Assembly: GCA_900491605.1 (NCBI GenBank)
Contig: UESW01004077.1
Coordinates: 598,944 to 662,943, forward strand
Source of the DNA: Calamus simplicifolius
Lineage: Eukaryota > Streptophyta > Magnoliopsida > Arecales > Arecaceae
Direction: 5' to 3'
DNA: 64,000 nucleotides
Part shown: positions 35,842 to 48,062 of the stretch, piece by piece
Numbering within the stretch: position 1 is the stretch's first letter
Layout: the number at the start of each line of letters is the position of its first letter
Program-made: the position numbers and the translations under genes
The notes under the pieces: generated by a model
What the model saw: only the letters and a program-made list of their open reading frames with translations
What the model was told of the DNA's origin: nothing
Databases searched by the model: none

Positions 35842-36975
35842 GGATCTCGTCGGCATCATGGCTAATGGGACACCACTCGGTCCGGCTAGGAGACGCCCCG
35901 AGTCGGTTCAAGTCCCTAATAGCTCCGTACCCGATCGAGTCGCCCTCAGACCGGCACACAAACCCCCAAGGCGGTTCTAAAGGAGCTCATCGGCATCGTG
36001 ACTAACGGAACATCACTCGGTCCGACTAGGAGATTCCCCGAGTCGGTTCAAGTCCCTAACAACTCTGTACCCGATCAAGTCGTTTCTCAGACCGGCACAC
36101 AAACCCCCAAGATCATTCTAAAGGAGCTCATCGGCATCACAGCTAACGGGACACCACTCAGTCTGGCTAGGAGACACCTCCAAGTAAGTTCAAGTCCCTA
36201 ATAGCTCGTACCCGATCGAATCGCTTCTCGGGCTGGCACACAAACTCCCGAGATGGTTCTAAAGGAGCTCATCGGCATCGCGGCTAATGGAACACCACTC
36301 AGTCTAGCTAGGAGATGCCCCCAAATTGGTTCAAGTCCCTAACAGCTTCGTACCTGATCGAGTTGCCTCTCAGGCTAGCACACAAACTCCTAAGATGGTT
36401 CTAAAGGAGCTCATCGGCATCGCGGCTAATGGGACACCACTTAATCCGGCTAGAAGATGCCTTCGATTTGGTTCAAGTCCCTAACAACTATGTACCCGAT
36501 CGAGTCGCTCCTCGGGCCGGCACACAAACCTCCGAGGCGGTTCTAAAGAAGCTCATCGGCATCGCGGCTAACGGGATACCACTCAGTCCGGCTAGGAGAT
36601 GCCTTCGAGTCGGTTCAAGTCCTTAATAGCTCCATACTCGATCGAGTTGCTCTTTGGGCTGGCACACAAACCCTCAAGGTAGTTCTAAAGGAGCTTGTCG
36701 GCATTGCGGCTAACGGGACACCACTCGGTCTGGCTAGAAGATGCCCCTAAGTCGGTTTAAGTCCCTAACAGCTCCGTACCTGATCGAATCATCCTCGGAC
36801 TGGCACACAAACTCCCAAGGTAGTTCTAAAGGAGCTCGTCGGCATCGCGGCTAATAGGACACCACTCGGTCCGGCTAAGAGATGCCCTCGAATCGGTTCA
36901 AGTCCCTATCATTTCCATACCCGCTCGAGTCACCCCTTGGGCTGGCTTACAAGCACCAAAGGTGGTTCTAAAAGA
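35842..36975 (+). repeat. Eight tandem units of about 141 bp in the Tat 3' spacer
   Basis: The marker AGGAGCTCATCGGCATC recurs at 35981, 36122, 36263, 36405, 36547, 36689 and 36830, spacing 141-142 bp, with a first partial unit from 35842. Units also share GACACCACTCGGTCCGGCTAG and GGTTCAAGTCCCTAA. 141 is divisible by three, but stops occur in each frame. Such arrays in Tat elements are a known source of satellite DNA in plants. Confidence 0.93.
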
Positions 36976-37265
36976 CTCCCTAAGTATGTTCGAGTCCCCC
37001 GCGATTGGCACTAACATCCTATGTCTGCCTGGTTGGGTACCTAAAGTATGAAGGACTTAGTCGGCAAGGATAGCAGCGACTGCTTAGTACCGAGCCTGAG
37101 CCTCTGGAACTATGGCGACACTACATATACATGGAACAATCGCAAAGAACAAGAAGAGATATTTGAGTAAAATATTTTTCTCTTTATTAATATCCTCTAC
37201 GGTTACAAAATCCGACTCGAAGTCGGTTACAAAAGAAGAAGAAAAAGATACATGGAGTTCCTTCT
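36976..37265. other. Spacer between the 141-bp array and the antisense ORF
   Basis: About 290 bp with no gene seen. It contains an AT-rich patch (37150-37200) that could hold the poly(A) signal of the antisense transcript. Confidence 0.4.
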
Positions 37266-39767
37266 CTATGGCTCGCTGGGCCCCAACTCTTCGTTGTCTA
37301 GGTCCCTGGGTCGGATGGCTTCGAGGTCAGAGGGGTTGATTCTGAAGGCCTCAGAAACCTTCGCCTTGCCATGGTTGAAGCCCTGGGCATAGGCATCGAT
37401 GCTGGCCTCGGTCACCTCCTGCTCAAAATCTGGCAACCTTCGGAACTCCATGACATCACTTTGATCCCGGGCCTCAGCTTTTCGGGCTCATACCCCCCCA
37501 AGCTCAGCTTTCGGCCTCCTCAGCCCGGGCCCCGGCATCCCAGGCTTGTGCCTCAGCTTCGGCCCGCTGTTGCTCTGCCTCGAGCGCCGCCATCTCCGCC
37601 TTGGCGACCCTCCCCATGGCAGCCTTAGTCTTGACTGCTGCTGCGTTGGCCCTGTCCTCGGCATCCTTTAGCTGGCGGATCAGCTCCTCCATCCTCTCCT
37701 CGGCTGACTCCAATCTAGCCGAGACGATGACCAACTTGGCCTCGGCCACGAAGGTTCTGCTGTGCTCGATTGCCGCCTTACTCTCTGCCTCCTTGAACTG
37801 GGCATTCCACTCGTCTTGGTTGATCTGTGATGCAAGGAGCCTGCCGCCCAGATCGTTCTCCCGGGTCTTGGCCTCTTACAGCTTTTGGGTGAACTTCTTG
37901 GTCAGCTCGTTGCATCGACCCCAGAACTTCTCTACTCTCTCCTAGGAGTGTGCGGCTGAGTCGCACGTCCGGATCATTGAGTCGCAGAGGGCAAGGACTC
38001 CATTGACCATATGTGCGGATTGACTTGTTAGCTATGTACTGCATCAAGTAAGCATAAAGGGAAATGTAAACGAAAGTTACCTGGAGCATCGACACATAAG
38101 TCGTGTCGAGGACCCCGGCGATGGTCTATTGGCGCAGCTGTGCATGAAACGGTGGCAGCTGCAACCTCCCCAATAGGCGCTCTGCCTGCCCGGCATCCTC
38201 TAGGGAGGAGAGCCTCGGCTCCGGCCGCAGAGGTCGTCCCGACACCTTCCCGATCGCCTACCGGATCGTGGAACATGTGGTTGGCGGTGGCGAGTCTTCC
38301 GGCTCGGCCTCGCCTTCGCCTGCTGGTTCTGCCCCGGTGTCTCTTATCACTATCGTTGCCTCCCCCTCTCCTGCCGTCGGAGGAGCCTCTTCTGCATTCG
38401 GCTTGGGAGGAGCCGGAAGTCCGACTTCGTTCCTTGCTTGCCCTGCCTCGGCAGGACCCACGATGGCGGAGGTCCCGGCCTCGAGATCTAGCTCCACAAC
38501 CGTCGGCTCATCGGCGGTCGGGGCCTCTTCCTCGGCATCAACGGGTGGGGCCGGCTGTCCCCCCTCCTCTGCTCCCGCCTCGGTCGGCTCGAGAGCCGCT
38601 TCTCCCTTTGACGCCTCGCCTGGAGTCCTCCTGCTCAGCTCCTCCGCGGGATCCGCCGCTGCTACTGAAGGCACCTCTGTAGAAGCCTCTGAGGCCTGGG
38701 CCAGCTCGTCTTGGGTCTTGCCTCGAGCCCTCTTCGCCGGCCTCACCTCCTCGCCGGCCTCCTACCTTCTCTTGCATAGGGCCGCCTTCAGCTTCTCAGC
38801 GAGCACCTTCATTGCTGCACAAAGAACCAGCAGTCAGTAAAAGAAAACATCAGGCCGGGGACGAGAAGGACGGGTCTCACGCTCACCAACCACCGGAGCC
38901 AGCTCAGCCTGATAGAGATTCTCCTCGGCCAGTAATTCTTTGTAGAAGGGGATCTCGAAGGACGTCAGACGGTCGAAGAGCTCTTGGTCCCTCTCGTCTA
39001 CATTGGAATTTTTGTTGGAGCCGTCATCGGGTTCTCTCCAGTCCTCTCTCACTCCCTCCACATGGGCAAACATAAAATGAATTTCCATCCCTTGACCTTA
39101 GAGGGGAGACGGAGATGGAGGGCCCGACCCGGCCTAAAGGTGAAAACCCACCATGCATCTTCGCTGTGGTGGCGGAGCTTGTAGAAGGCTCAGAATAAAG
39201 AAAGCCTAGCCTCTAGGCCCTGAAAGAAGCTAATGACAATGAACGCATAGATGATCTGAATCAAGTTTGGAATCAACTGCGCGGGAACTAACTTATATCT
39301 ATCTAATAGGTTTAGAAAGAAAGGGTGAAAAGGAAGGCGCAGTCCGCACCTGAAGAACTCCTCATATAGAGCAACCCGGCCGGGTAGATCAGAGGTTACT
39401 CTGTCCTCGGGTCCTGGCACGGACAACCATATGAAGCAAGGCACCCTGTACCTGCTCTTAAGGTTTTCTATCTCTTTTGAGGTCATGATGGAAGCCACCC
39501 CCTCGGCCCAGCCAAATCGGAGCCGGCTACCAGAGGAGGGGCCGGACGAGTAGAGGGTGGATGATTTTCCCTAACTAGAGACTGTCGGGAGGATGGCTGG
39601 CCACCTGCTGCCGGGCGATCGTGGATAGTGATTCCTCCAACCGGCCGGGGCACATGGTGGACTAGAGGGACATTGTCTTCATCATCAGAAGAACGAGGGG
39701 AGCTCACCATAGTTCTCTTACCCTTCCTAATGGCACGACGGTCCATGGGTTTAAGGAAAGGAAGCAA
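37266..39767 (-). pseudogene. Antisense ORF of the Tat element (gypsy-type transposon domain, coiled coil)
   Basis: Read on the minus strand from ATG at 39767. The N-terminus (39767-39500) is basic and then Pro/Ser-rich. A domain at about 39480-39100 has YRVPCFIWLSVPGPEDRV, GRVALYEEFFRCGLRLPFHP and FYKLRHHSEDAWWVFTFRPG, the pattern of the 'putative gypsy type transposon' family. An acidic Glu/Ala/Pro-rich linker follows (38750-38260), then a long Ala/Glu/Lys coiled coil (37860-37510) and a short conserved end (DFEQEVTEASIDAYAQGFNHGKAK, split here as 37450-37370). A 72-bp GT-AG intron fits at 38815-38886. At least two frameshifts (about 39520 and 39090) and several stops (about 39186, 38770) break it. 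Extra antisense ORFs are known in Tat elements; their role is not. Confidence 0.8.
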
Positions 39768-39905
39768 AAGGGAAAAACTGACCTGGTGTTAAGGAGGAAG
39801 ACAAAGACTGAAGGTTTCAGGCTTCGAGGACTCAGAGCTCAGTGGAGGAAGAACAGCGAAGAAGATAGTGATGGCGTAAAGGTCTCTTTCGGGCCCGAGG
39901 GGCGG

Positions 39906-39952
39906 TTTTATACCACGTTTTTAAATCGCCTTGCCCGAGACCTCGCCACGTG
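39906..39952 (-). promoter_or_regulatory. Promoter of the antisense ORF: TATA box and G-box
   Basis: On the minus strand, TATAAAA at 39912-39906 lies about 140 bp before the ATG at 39767. The palindrome CACGTG (39947-39952, within GCCACGTGGC) lies 35 bp upstream of the TATA box. The leader is pyrimidine-rich, as in plant mRNAs. This suggests transcription independent of the LTR. Confidence 0.6.
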
Positions 39953-40324
39953 GCCTGCTGTCATTGCCTGAAGTATCCAGCTGTCGATAATCCCGCCAAC
40001 GCCTGAGGTGCAACGCCTCGGTTCTGCCCAGAGAGCAGGATTTCCAGCCAATGATAAGATGTGGGGAGCAGCAAAGTAATGATGACACCCACCTTCTTCC
40101 CATCCTTTGAGAGGCACTCTCTCGATGTACCTGGTGCCGACATCATCCCCCACCTTTTCAATTGATTGCTGGAGATTTTCGAAACAACATCGCTTTGGGA
40201 GAGTGCGCCATACTTCCGGTAATTAAGGGCGTGCGAAAGCTCGCAATTATTTTTAATTTTTGTGCTCCTTTCGCCCGAAGTCAACGGATGCGTGGCCCCT
40301 TGCGCTCAGGAGCGGGGGGGCATC

Positions 40325-41899
40325 TGTTATGGTTGGTGATGCCATGTGGACAATAACAACAAAGTTGGCCAACGACGTGAGTGGAAGCTGATGGACGCGC
40401 TTCTCCCAAGTCGGCCGAGGCAGCCCGACCTCTCCAAGTTGGCCCCCTGCGGTCCCGACTCCTCCAAGTCGGCCGAGGTGGCCCCAACTTCTCCAAGTTG
40501 ACCCCCTGCGGTCCCGACTTCTCCAAGTCGGCCGAGGTGGCTCCGACCTCTCCAAGTTGGCCCCCTGCGATACCGACTCCTTCAAGTCGGCCGAGACGGC
40601 CCCGACCTCTCCAAGTCAGCCCCCTGTGGTACCGACTCCTCCAAGTCAGCCGAGGCGGCCCCGACTTCTCTAAGTCGGCCTCCTGCGGTCCCGACTCCTT
40701 CAAGTCCGCCGAGGCAGCCCCAACTTCTCCAAGTCGGCCCCATGCGGTTCTGACTCCTCTAAGTCGGCCGAGGCGGCTCCGACTTCTTCAAGTTGGCCCC
40801 CTGCGGTCCCGACTCCTCCAAGTCGTCCGAAGCGGCCCCGACTTCTCCAAGTCGGCCCCCTGCGGCCTCGACTCCTCCAAGTCGGCCGAGGCATCCCGGC
40901 TTCTCCAAGTCGGCCCCTGCGGCCCAGACTCCTCCAAGTCGGCCGAGGCAGCCCCGGCTTCTCCAAGTCGGTCCTTAGCGGCCCCTACCAGGCCCACCTA
41001 CCATCTAACTATCGCCAGGCCCACCTACTACCTGACCTGTGCAGCCTGACATAGCCAGGCCCACCTACAGCCTGATCCGCGCAGTTGATGGGACCAAAGC
41101 CCACCAACCGCCAGGCCCATGTCTTCGATGGGACTGAGCCCACCGATCAGCCCCACTCACGTAATTACCACGTGCCCGTAGACATTTCTTTTCACGGAAC
41201 TTCATGTGGCTAATCCCCAAACGGATGTCAAAGGCCTATAAAATTAAGGTAGTGTTTGAAATAGGGAATAAGAGGGGATATCCAGAGGATATCCCCTCTT
41301 ATTCCCTGGATATCCCCTCTTATTCCCAAAAGCCATAGCTATAAGGGATAGCTGGAAATAAAGTTAACCAAATGGATAACCCATGGTTAACCATGGGTTA
41401 TCCCATCAATTTATTCCCTAGAAAATGCAGGAATAGCTGGTTATCCCTCCAAATAAGAGTAACAAAAAGTTATCCTATAGATTTACCTTTTTGCATTTGA
41501 TATGATCAATGGGATAGCCAAGGGATATCCATAGAGATAGCCAGAGGGTAAACTCTATCCCGTACACTTATCTAGGATAATATTTTTTCTATCAAACACT
41601 ACCTAAGAGAATTCAGAATCAAGGTACGTAAGCACAAGTATCCACACATTCACACTTACATTCCCTTACACACTCCTAAACCCTAGGGGGCACTCCGACA
41701 CTCGGGGTCTTCTTTTTTTTTCGAGGGCATCTTCAAACTTTTCTCTGTTGTGATCTTGGTTGCTGACTTGATCGTCGGAGAGTCCTTACTGTAGCTTCCT
41801 CCGGTACTAGACTTCTTGCAGGTCGCTCTTTCCTGAAAAAGATACCACCAGCTAATGGGATCTTTTTTGGCATTCAGTTTCAGTAATCGAGCACCAACA
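40325..41899 (+). repeat. 3' LTR of the Tat element, with MITE insertion
   Basis: 1575 bp, TGTTATGGTT to GCACCAACA. It is 596 bp longer than the 5' LTR. A 356-bp MITE (41248-41603) and about four extra 60-bp units in the array at 40396-40980 account for the whole difference. The TATA box is at 41237-41243, directly before the MITE. Confidence 0.92.
41248..41603 (+). mobile_element. Tourist-like MITE in the Tat 3' LTR
   Basis: 356 bp with terminal inverted repeats GGTAGTGTTTGA/TCAAACACTACC, flanked by TAA on both sides (41245-41247, 41604-41606). The interior is rich in GGATA/TATCC motifs. TAA/TTA duplications with short inverted repeats point to the PIF/Harbinger superfamily. It is absent from the 5' LTR, so it arrived after the Tat element. 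A second copy is at 51750-52095 in reverse orientation. Confidence 0.88.
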
Positions 41900-43894
41900 C
41901 TACTATTATTGGTGTTATCTCGTATGTATGTCTGATATTTCCTTTGTTTAGTGGTGCTGCTGCTGCTGCTGCTGCTATCTCATATGTACGTCTGATGTTT
42001 CCTTTGTTTAGTGCTGCTGCGGCTGCTGCTGCATACAAAATTTTAATTTCAAGAATAACAACAGCGGAGGTCTAAAAGAACAACCACTTGTATGTCTCTG
42101 GAGAATATTAACAGGGTCCTGCGCTTGATCAAACATGCACGTACGTACAAGCCTAGTTTTTTAAATTTTGAAGAGAGAGTGCAATATAATATAATTCTTA
42201 GCTGCCACTTAAAAAACAGTAACATGGCTAACAGAGACGTCGGCAATATAATAATATAATATATATATGCAAGTTGAGTGCCTGGAATTTGCCCACCGAA
42301 AGTGATGATGTTTGACTAGCTGCTGTTTATAACTTTAGCCAAGCTGTACTAGCTAGTAGTGCTGCCGATAAACCTGACCTGAATGAATTCAAAGCAAGCA
42401 AGAAAGAGCTTTTCATAAAATTAACAAGGATAATAGGAAGGACAAGAATACTGCCACTGGAACATAATTAGTTTTATCTATTGAATTGTATGAAAGCTAT
42501 GGTGATCATAGCGGACCGAACAAAGGGCAATGGACGTGGTTACTGTCTGCATTTCATCTTCTCTTATATTAATTGACAATAATCACCTTCATTGACATTC
42601 AAAATTGGTCCTCAGACATCAACTGAAAAGTCCGCCTTAATCTAGTCCTTCAAAGCAATTAAGCATGTCTTCCAATCAAGTAATTACCCATCTTTCTGCA
42701 AGAAAATTAAGAAGAGCTCAAAAGGATTTTTAAAGTTTTCTTTCCAAAAAATTTCTCCAACATGTAAGTGAAACCAAGTAAAAAAAAAAAAAAAAAAAAA
42801 ACCTTAGAACCCTCTAAATGAAACTCCTAGATTTTGAAATTAAGACTTAAAATTGTTTGCTTGCAAAGTGCTGATCGAGCTGTTTTTATAGACGTTCGAC
42901 GGAAAGGAGGTATGATTATTTGAGTTCGAATTCTTCTCTTGAAAGCGTTTGATCCTCAGATAAGATGGTACTTTGAAGAAATAAAGGATCTGGCTGAATA
43001 TATATTCGAATTCGAGCATGTCAAAATCTCTCGATACCACTTAGTCAAAATGAAGGAACACATGCAGAAATATATATTAGGAAGGAGGTTACATCCTTTA
43101 ATTGCCAAACAAGATGGTAGACGCTCCATCCGAACTAGTCTGCGATTTGAATAGAAAGAGGATCCTAAGTAAGTGGATTGATTTGTTTGATCGGACAAGC
43201 CAGCTGGTCCAATCATGGATACCCATTTTGCATGACAATCTAATTAACCAACCTATAGTGGTTTGATTTGGACATGCCAGGTCAGCCAGATCCACATGAC
43301 ATCTTGGATGGATGGATTACATCACATGATGGACAGGTGTGAGTTTCTTAATTTCTTTGATGGCAAGACCCCCCCTCCCCATTCACTACGATTCATGTTG
43401 TTTTGCAGCCACTTTTCTTATCCCCATGACTAGTTGTCGACAATCAAAAAGAGCTGGCTAGCTCAGTTGGACAGAATCAATATTCTTGCAGCTGTAACCA
43501 TTATTATTCAGCCATGATTTATTCCTTGCAGTCAGATTGGCTGCTGCTGCTGCTGTCATGAGGGATTAATTGCCAGGGGCTTAAAAATCAAATATACGCA
43601 TGCACACCACCATGCATATATGGGGTGGGGGGTCCGTCGGAGGACATAATTCATAGCGATGTAGTAGTGGGTCCGTTTGACCTAAGGTTTGTAATAGCAA
43701 GTAATGTAGCCCCCCTCCAAAAAAAAAAAAAAAAAAAGAAAAAGAAAAGGAAGCACAAATTAAATTAAATTAAATCGCTCGTAAAGTAAAGTAGAGAATT
43801 AGGGCCTAATTAATAAGACCGAGAGGCCACGCGGAGGGACAGCTCTCCGAATGCTGCCAAAACGGTATTAAGCATTGGAGGTGGTGGGATTTGA
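41900..43894. other. Intergenic DNA between the Tat element and the LINE
   Basis: No gene is recognised. At 41910-42035 a segment of about 66 bp is duplicated in tandem (CTGATNTTTCCTTTGTTTAG), each copy ending in a (GCT)n run. Poly-A tracts lie at 42780-42801 and 43718-43736. ORFs of about 70 codons near 42940-43300 show no family likeness. Confidence 0.5.
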
Positions 43895-43933
43895 ACTCCA
43901 ATCGATCATTTTTTTTTGTTACAAAACGGGCGA

Positions 43934-46900
43934 TCATACACTCCTCATATGAATCAATCCAGATACATCTGAATATAAAATCTGCTGGAGAAGGATCGGG
44001 CAAGGGTCCGCAGGGCTCCAAGTCCATGGTCCCGCATGCTGAGCTACAAAGGAAACCACCCAGTCTGCCGCCGCATTGGCCTCACGGAAGATATGGCGGA
44101 TCTGAACAGACTGGATTTCCCTCAACATGGATCGGCAGTCCAATAAGATCGGATTTGAGGGAATATCCAAACAGCTGTCCCTCAACAACCAGGAGATGAC
44201 AGTCATAGAATCCCCCTCAATCATAATCTTATGGGCCTTGAGAGTTCTGATAGCATACGAGAGACCCCCCCACGCACCAATGAGCTCCGCCATAGGAACA
44301 GATGAGTCGAGGGTACCAAAGCCTTCCGCCGCTAAGAGATCACCCTGATGCCCACGAATGATAAAGCAGAGCCAGCAGCTCTATAACGGACACTTCCATC
44401 AAAATTGATTTTGACATACCCTGGAGGTGGGGGCTCCAAGAGAAGAAACCGAACACCGGTTCGCTGTCACGACAGCAGGGGAGCCCCAGAGGCCAGAGGG
44501 GTCAACATCAACAGCACTAGAGCCCCGGGCACAGTCCGAAGACAACAGTCTGATCTGCCTCACAACTCTGTGATAAGAGAATCTGTCGTTGGTGAAGATG
44601 ATCTGATTCCTCGAAAGCCATATGTGATAAGCAATGGCAGACCAAAGACCACGCTTATTCAGAGGGCCATACCGGATCTCCTGAAAGAAAGAGGATCGCA
44701 AATCAGCCATAATATCAGCTCTCCTAGGGTAACCCATGAGAGCCCATATCCGTCTCGCTCTGGGGCAATAAAATATAGCATGGTCCAAAGATTCCTCCGC
44801 CTGACTGCACAGAGGGCAAGTCGGCTGGATAGACAGACCCCTCCGGGATAGGAGAAGGCAAGTCGGAAGACAGTCCCAAAGAAGCTTCCAGATGAAGAGC
44901 TGAACCCTGGGAAGAATAGGAAGCTTCCAGATCCAGCGAGCATCCTTCGTACATGCGCCTGTGGCCTGAACATATCCAGAAGATCTCTAATGGGGGCCTT
45001 GGGAAAGCAAGATCTCTGCCAAACCCTGGAATCTGCAACACAGCCAGCCATGAGAGGAAGCGAGATAATCCGAGAAGACAACTCTGCTCCAAACAAGCGG
45101 GTCACCGAAGGAATATGCCAGGAGAGGGGGTTTAAGGAAATCAAATCCTTAACCCTGAGATTGGGGGGGACATCCATACTGATATAGGTGGGCCAACGCA
45201 TGAGAGGGAGCTCAGAAATCCAGGCATCCTTGACAACATCAATCAAAGAACCATCACCAATCAGCCACGAAATGTTGTTCATGATGGCCTGGCTATGACT
45301 ACAGATCTGCTTCCAAAAGGACGAAGAGCCCCGGGGCGGCATAATGGTCGAGCCAGGAACCCAGTCTCCGTATCTCGCATGCATCACAGAACTCCATAAA
45401 CACTGAGGCTCCAGGAGGAATCGTGAAGCGTGCCGAGCAAGAAGAGCTTCCCTTCTAGCAATCAAAGGCTGAATCCCCAAACCACCTTCATAGATAGGCA
45501 TACAAACCCTATCCCAAGATAATAGGTGAATACCATGACCCTCCTGCATCGAAGCCCAAAGGAAATCTCTGAAGCATCTATCAATCCTTCTCAGGTAGGT
45601 GATCGGCATGACAGTATTGGATAGGAGGTAAACTGGAATAGAAGAGAGGATAGAGCGAATGATGGTGACCCTGGCCATCATAGAAAGGCTAGTAACTGGC
45701 CATCCATCAGTACGCTGGCGGATCCGTCTCTCATCTCAGCATAGTCAGAACAACGGGCCCGTCTACCGGTAATAGGGATCCCCAAATACATAAGACGGTC
45801 CGTCATAGAGGTGATACCAGATAGCTCAATAATAGCTTGCTTAATAGATCTGGGGGTCTTCGGACTAAAACAGATAGATGATTTAAGAAAATTAACTCTT
45901 GGCCCGAAGCTTGACAATAACGCTGCAGAATAGAGTGAAAAGAGGCAGCATTATCAATAGAGGCCTTCCCCAAAAGGATGCAGTCATCGGCGAAAAGAGG
46001 TGAGAAATCAGAGGGCCCTCACTCCCGGCCATGAACGGGACAATCCGACGATCCTACTGAGCCTGATGGAAAGCACGACGAAAGATCGTCCACACAAAGA
46101 TAAATAACAAAGGAGATAGTGGGCACCCCTGTCTCAGACCCACCGAAGAGTGGAAAAACTCAGTAGGACTCCCATTGATAAGCAGAGAAAAGGACGGTCT
46201 CAGAATGCAAGCCATAATCCACTCAATAAAGAGATCAGCAAATCCGAATTCCTGAAGAGACCGTTCCAGAAAGGCCCAGCTCACTCTATCATAAGCTCTT
46301 TCCATATCAAGTTTCACTGCCATAAGACATCTTTTCCCAGGAGCTCTTTGGAGATCATGCATGAATTCCTGAGCAATGAGGACGTTGTCCGAAATAGAAC
46401 GCCCTCGAATAAAAGCCCCCTGCTCCAAAGAAATAATACGGGGGATAACAAGCCGAAGACGACCAACCAAGAGGCGAGCACAAATTTTATACAGGGTAGT
46501 ACAGAGGCTGATAGGTCTGAAGTGCTGAGGAAGAGATGCATCGGATCGTTTAGGCACAAGCGTAACAAGAGTCCGATTCCAATCCAAGGGAATCTGCTTC
46601 GAATGGAAGACAATTTGAACAGCCTGAATCACCTCCTGACCAACAATGTCCCAGTAGTGGCGATAGAAAAGGGGGGGAAATCCATCAGGCCCAGGGGCCT
46701 TTTCCGGTCCAAGCTCCCACAGAGCCATCCGAATTTCCTCAGCAGTGATCGGCCTACACAGCTTATCATTGTCCTGAGAAGAGACTCTCCTGGAGTCAGG
46801 AACTCTGACAACCGGATCACCATTACCAGAGGAGTCAGCCCATCTAGACTGAAAGAAATGAAGAAGCAGATCCCGAATAGACTGATAATCCTCATGGCCT

Positions 46901-48062
46901 TGCCCCTCTATATCCACAAGCCTCCGAATTCTATTAACAGCACGCCGCTTCAGGGTAGCCTGATGGAAGAATCTAGTATTACGATCCCCCTCACGGATCC
47001 ACTGAAGCCTAGACCTCTGTCTCCAATACATCTCCTGCTGGCGAAGTAGTGAGTGATGACAAGCAAGCTTATCCCGCAAAGTGAGAAGGTCCGGGTCCAG
47101 CAGAAATCCCTCCTGATCCTCCTTTTCCTGAAGAGCTGTAATATCTGCTTCCACCCGATCAATCTGACGATCCAGATTTCCCACATCATTCCTATTCCAT
47201 CTGGCAAGACGCCGTCTAGCCAACATCAGACGACGAGAAAGGCGGTAAATAGCATTACCCCTGATGGGAAGATGCCAAATTTGAGAAATAATAGACCGAG
47301 CCCCCGAGTGGACAGTCCAGAAATGCTCAAATCTAAACTGTCTACGGTGATACTGATCAGCCTCAGTAGAGATCAATAAGGGGCAATGGTCGGAAGCAAT
47401 CCTGGGCAGGTGAGAAACATGGGCCGCTGGAAACTTGTGAAGCCACTGGGCCGTAGCCAAAGCTCTGTCAAGTCTTTCCCATACACGAGCTGAGCCATGG
47501 CGATTATTACACCAAGTGAATTGGGTTCCGGAATACCCCATATCCAATAAACCAGCAGTCCCAATAAAAGATTTAAATTCAGTAATATCAGCAGAGGCCG
47601 AAACCCGTCTACCCCCACGTTTTTCATTGGCCTCAGTGATACAGTTAAAATCTCCCGCAATAATGGTAGGGAGACCTTGACCAAGAAGGGAAAGCAGCTC
47701 AGACCAAAGAATCCGCCGCTCCCTATAATCCGTGCTGGCGTAAACAGTCGACAGAAGCCAGGTGTCAGTGGACCCCGCAGAGATAAGAAGACCAATCTGC
47801 TGGTTACACTGATGAAAAGCCTCAATCGAACAGCAGAGTCACGCCATATGGCCAAAATACCCCCAGACATACCCTCAGCCTGCACAGCATACGATAACCA
47901 CGAGCGGGAAATCTCCCTCCGGAGCCGGGCTAAAGTATCGCCTGACAGTCTGGTTTCCAACAACACACATATATCAAAATTATGTAATTGCAACAATCTA
48001 TTAAACGAGGATCGAAAGGAAGGCTTTCGAGCTCCTCGAACATTCCATATAAGTATCTTCAT
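43934..48062 (-). pseudogene. LINE ORF2 (endonuclease, RT, zf-RVT, RNase H)
   Basis: Starts MKILIWNVRGARKPSF at 48062. The AP-like endonuclease spans about 48062-47400 (WNVRGA, later TIIAGDFNCI and SDHCPLL), with a frameshift near 47820. A 497-codon open stretch (47547-46054) holds the linker and RT, with EKAPGPDGFPPLFYRHYW, FRPISLCTTLYKI and GLRQGCPLSPLLF. The catalytic FADD is at about 45995-45980 after a stop (46054) and a frame change. A 340-codon stretch (45681-44659) covers RT thumb and connection. The zf-RVT end is near 44790 (LDHAIFYCPRARRIW), followed by RNase H at about 44400-43934 (MIEGDSMTVISWL, IFREANAAADW). RNase H is present only in some plant L1 clades. Confidence 0.92.

Larger units (their letters stand above)
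29322..41899 (+). mobile_element. Complete Ty3/gypsy element, Tat lineage, 12.6 kb
   Basis: Two LTRs, gag-pol in the order gag, protease, RT, RNase H, second RNase H, integrase, a long 3' spacer with a satellite-like array, and an antisense ORF mark the Tat (Ogre/Retand/TatIII) group. The target duplication CTACT is exact at 29317-29321 and 41900-41904. A purine-rich tract (AGGAGCGGGGGGGCATC) precedes the 3' LTR. Coding is broken by many stops. The two LTRs differ by point changes, by a MITE and by 60-bp repeat number, so the insertion is not recent. Confidence 0.93.

Noticed and set aside
35842..36975. Regular repeats as a possible CRISPR array
   Set aside because: The whole 141-bp unit is repeated with no unique spacers, and it lies inside a plant LTR element.
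38140..38840. Long plus-strand ORFs of 180-190 codons
   Set aside because: They are shadows of the GC-rich acidic linker of the minus-strand Tat antisense ORF, rich in Ser/Pro/Leu with no domain.
43806..43895. Sequence resembling the 3' half of a tRNA gene (GGTGGGATTTGAACTCC)
   Set aside because: No matching 5' acceptor strand, D-arm or anticodon arm could be placed on the minus strand, even after removing the LINE.
46150..47049. 299-codon plus-strand ORF
   Set aside because: Exactly antisense to the LINE reverse transcriptase, with no recognisable product.
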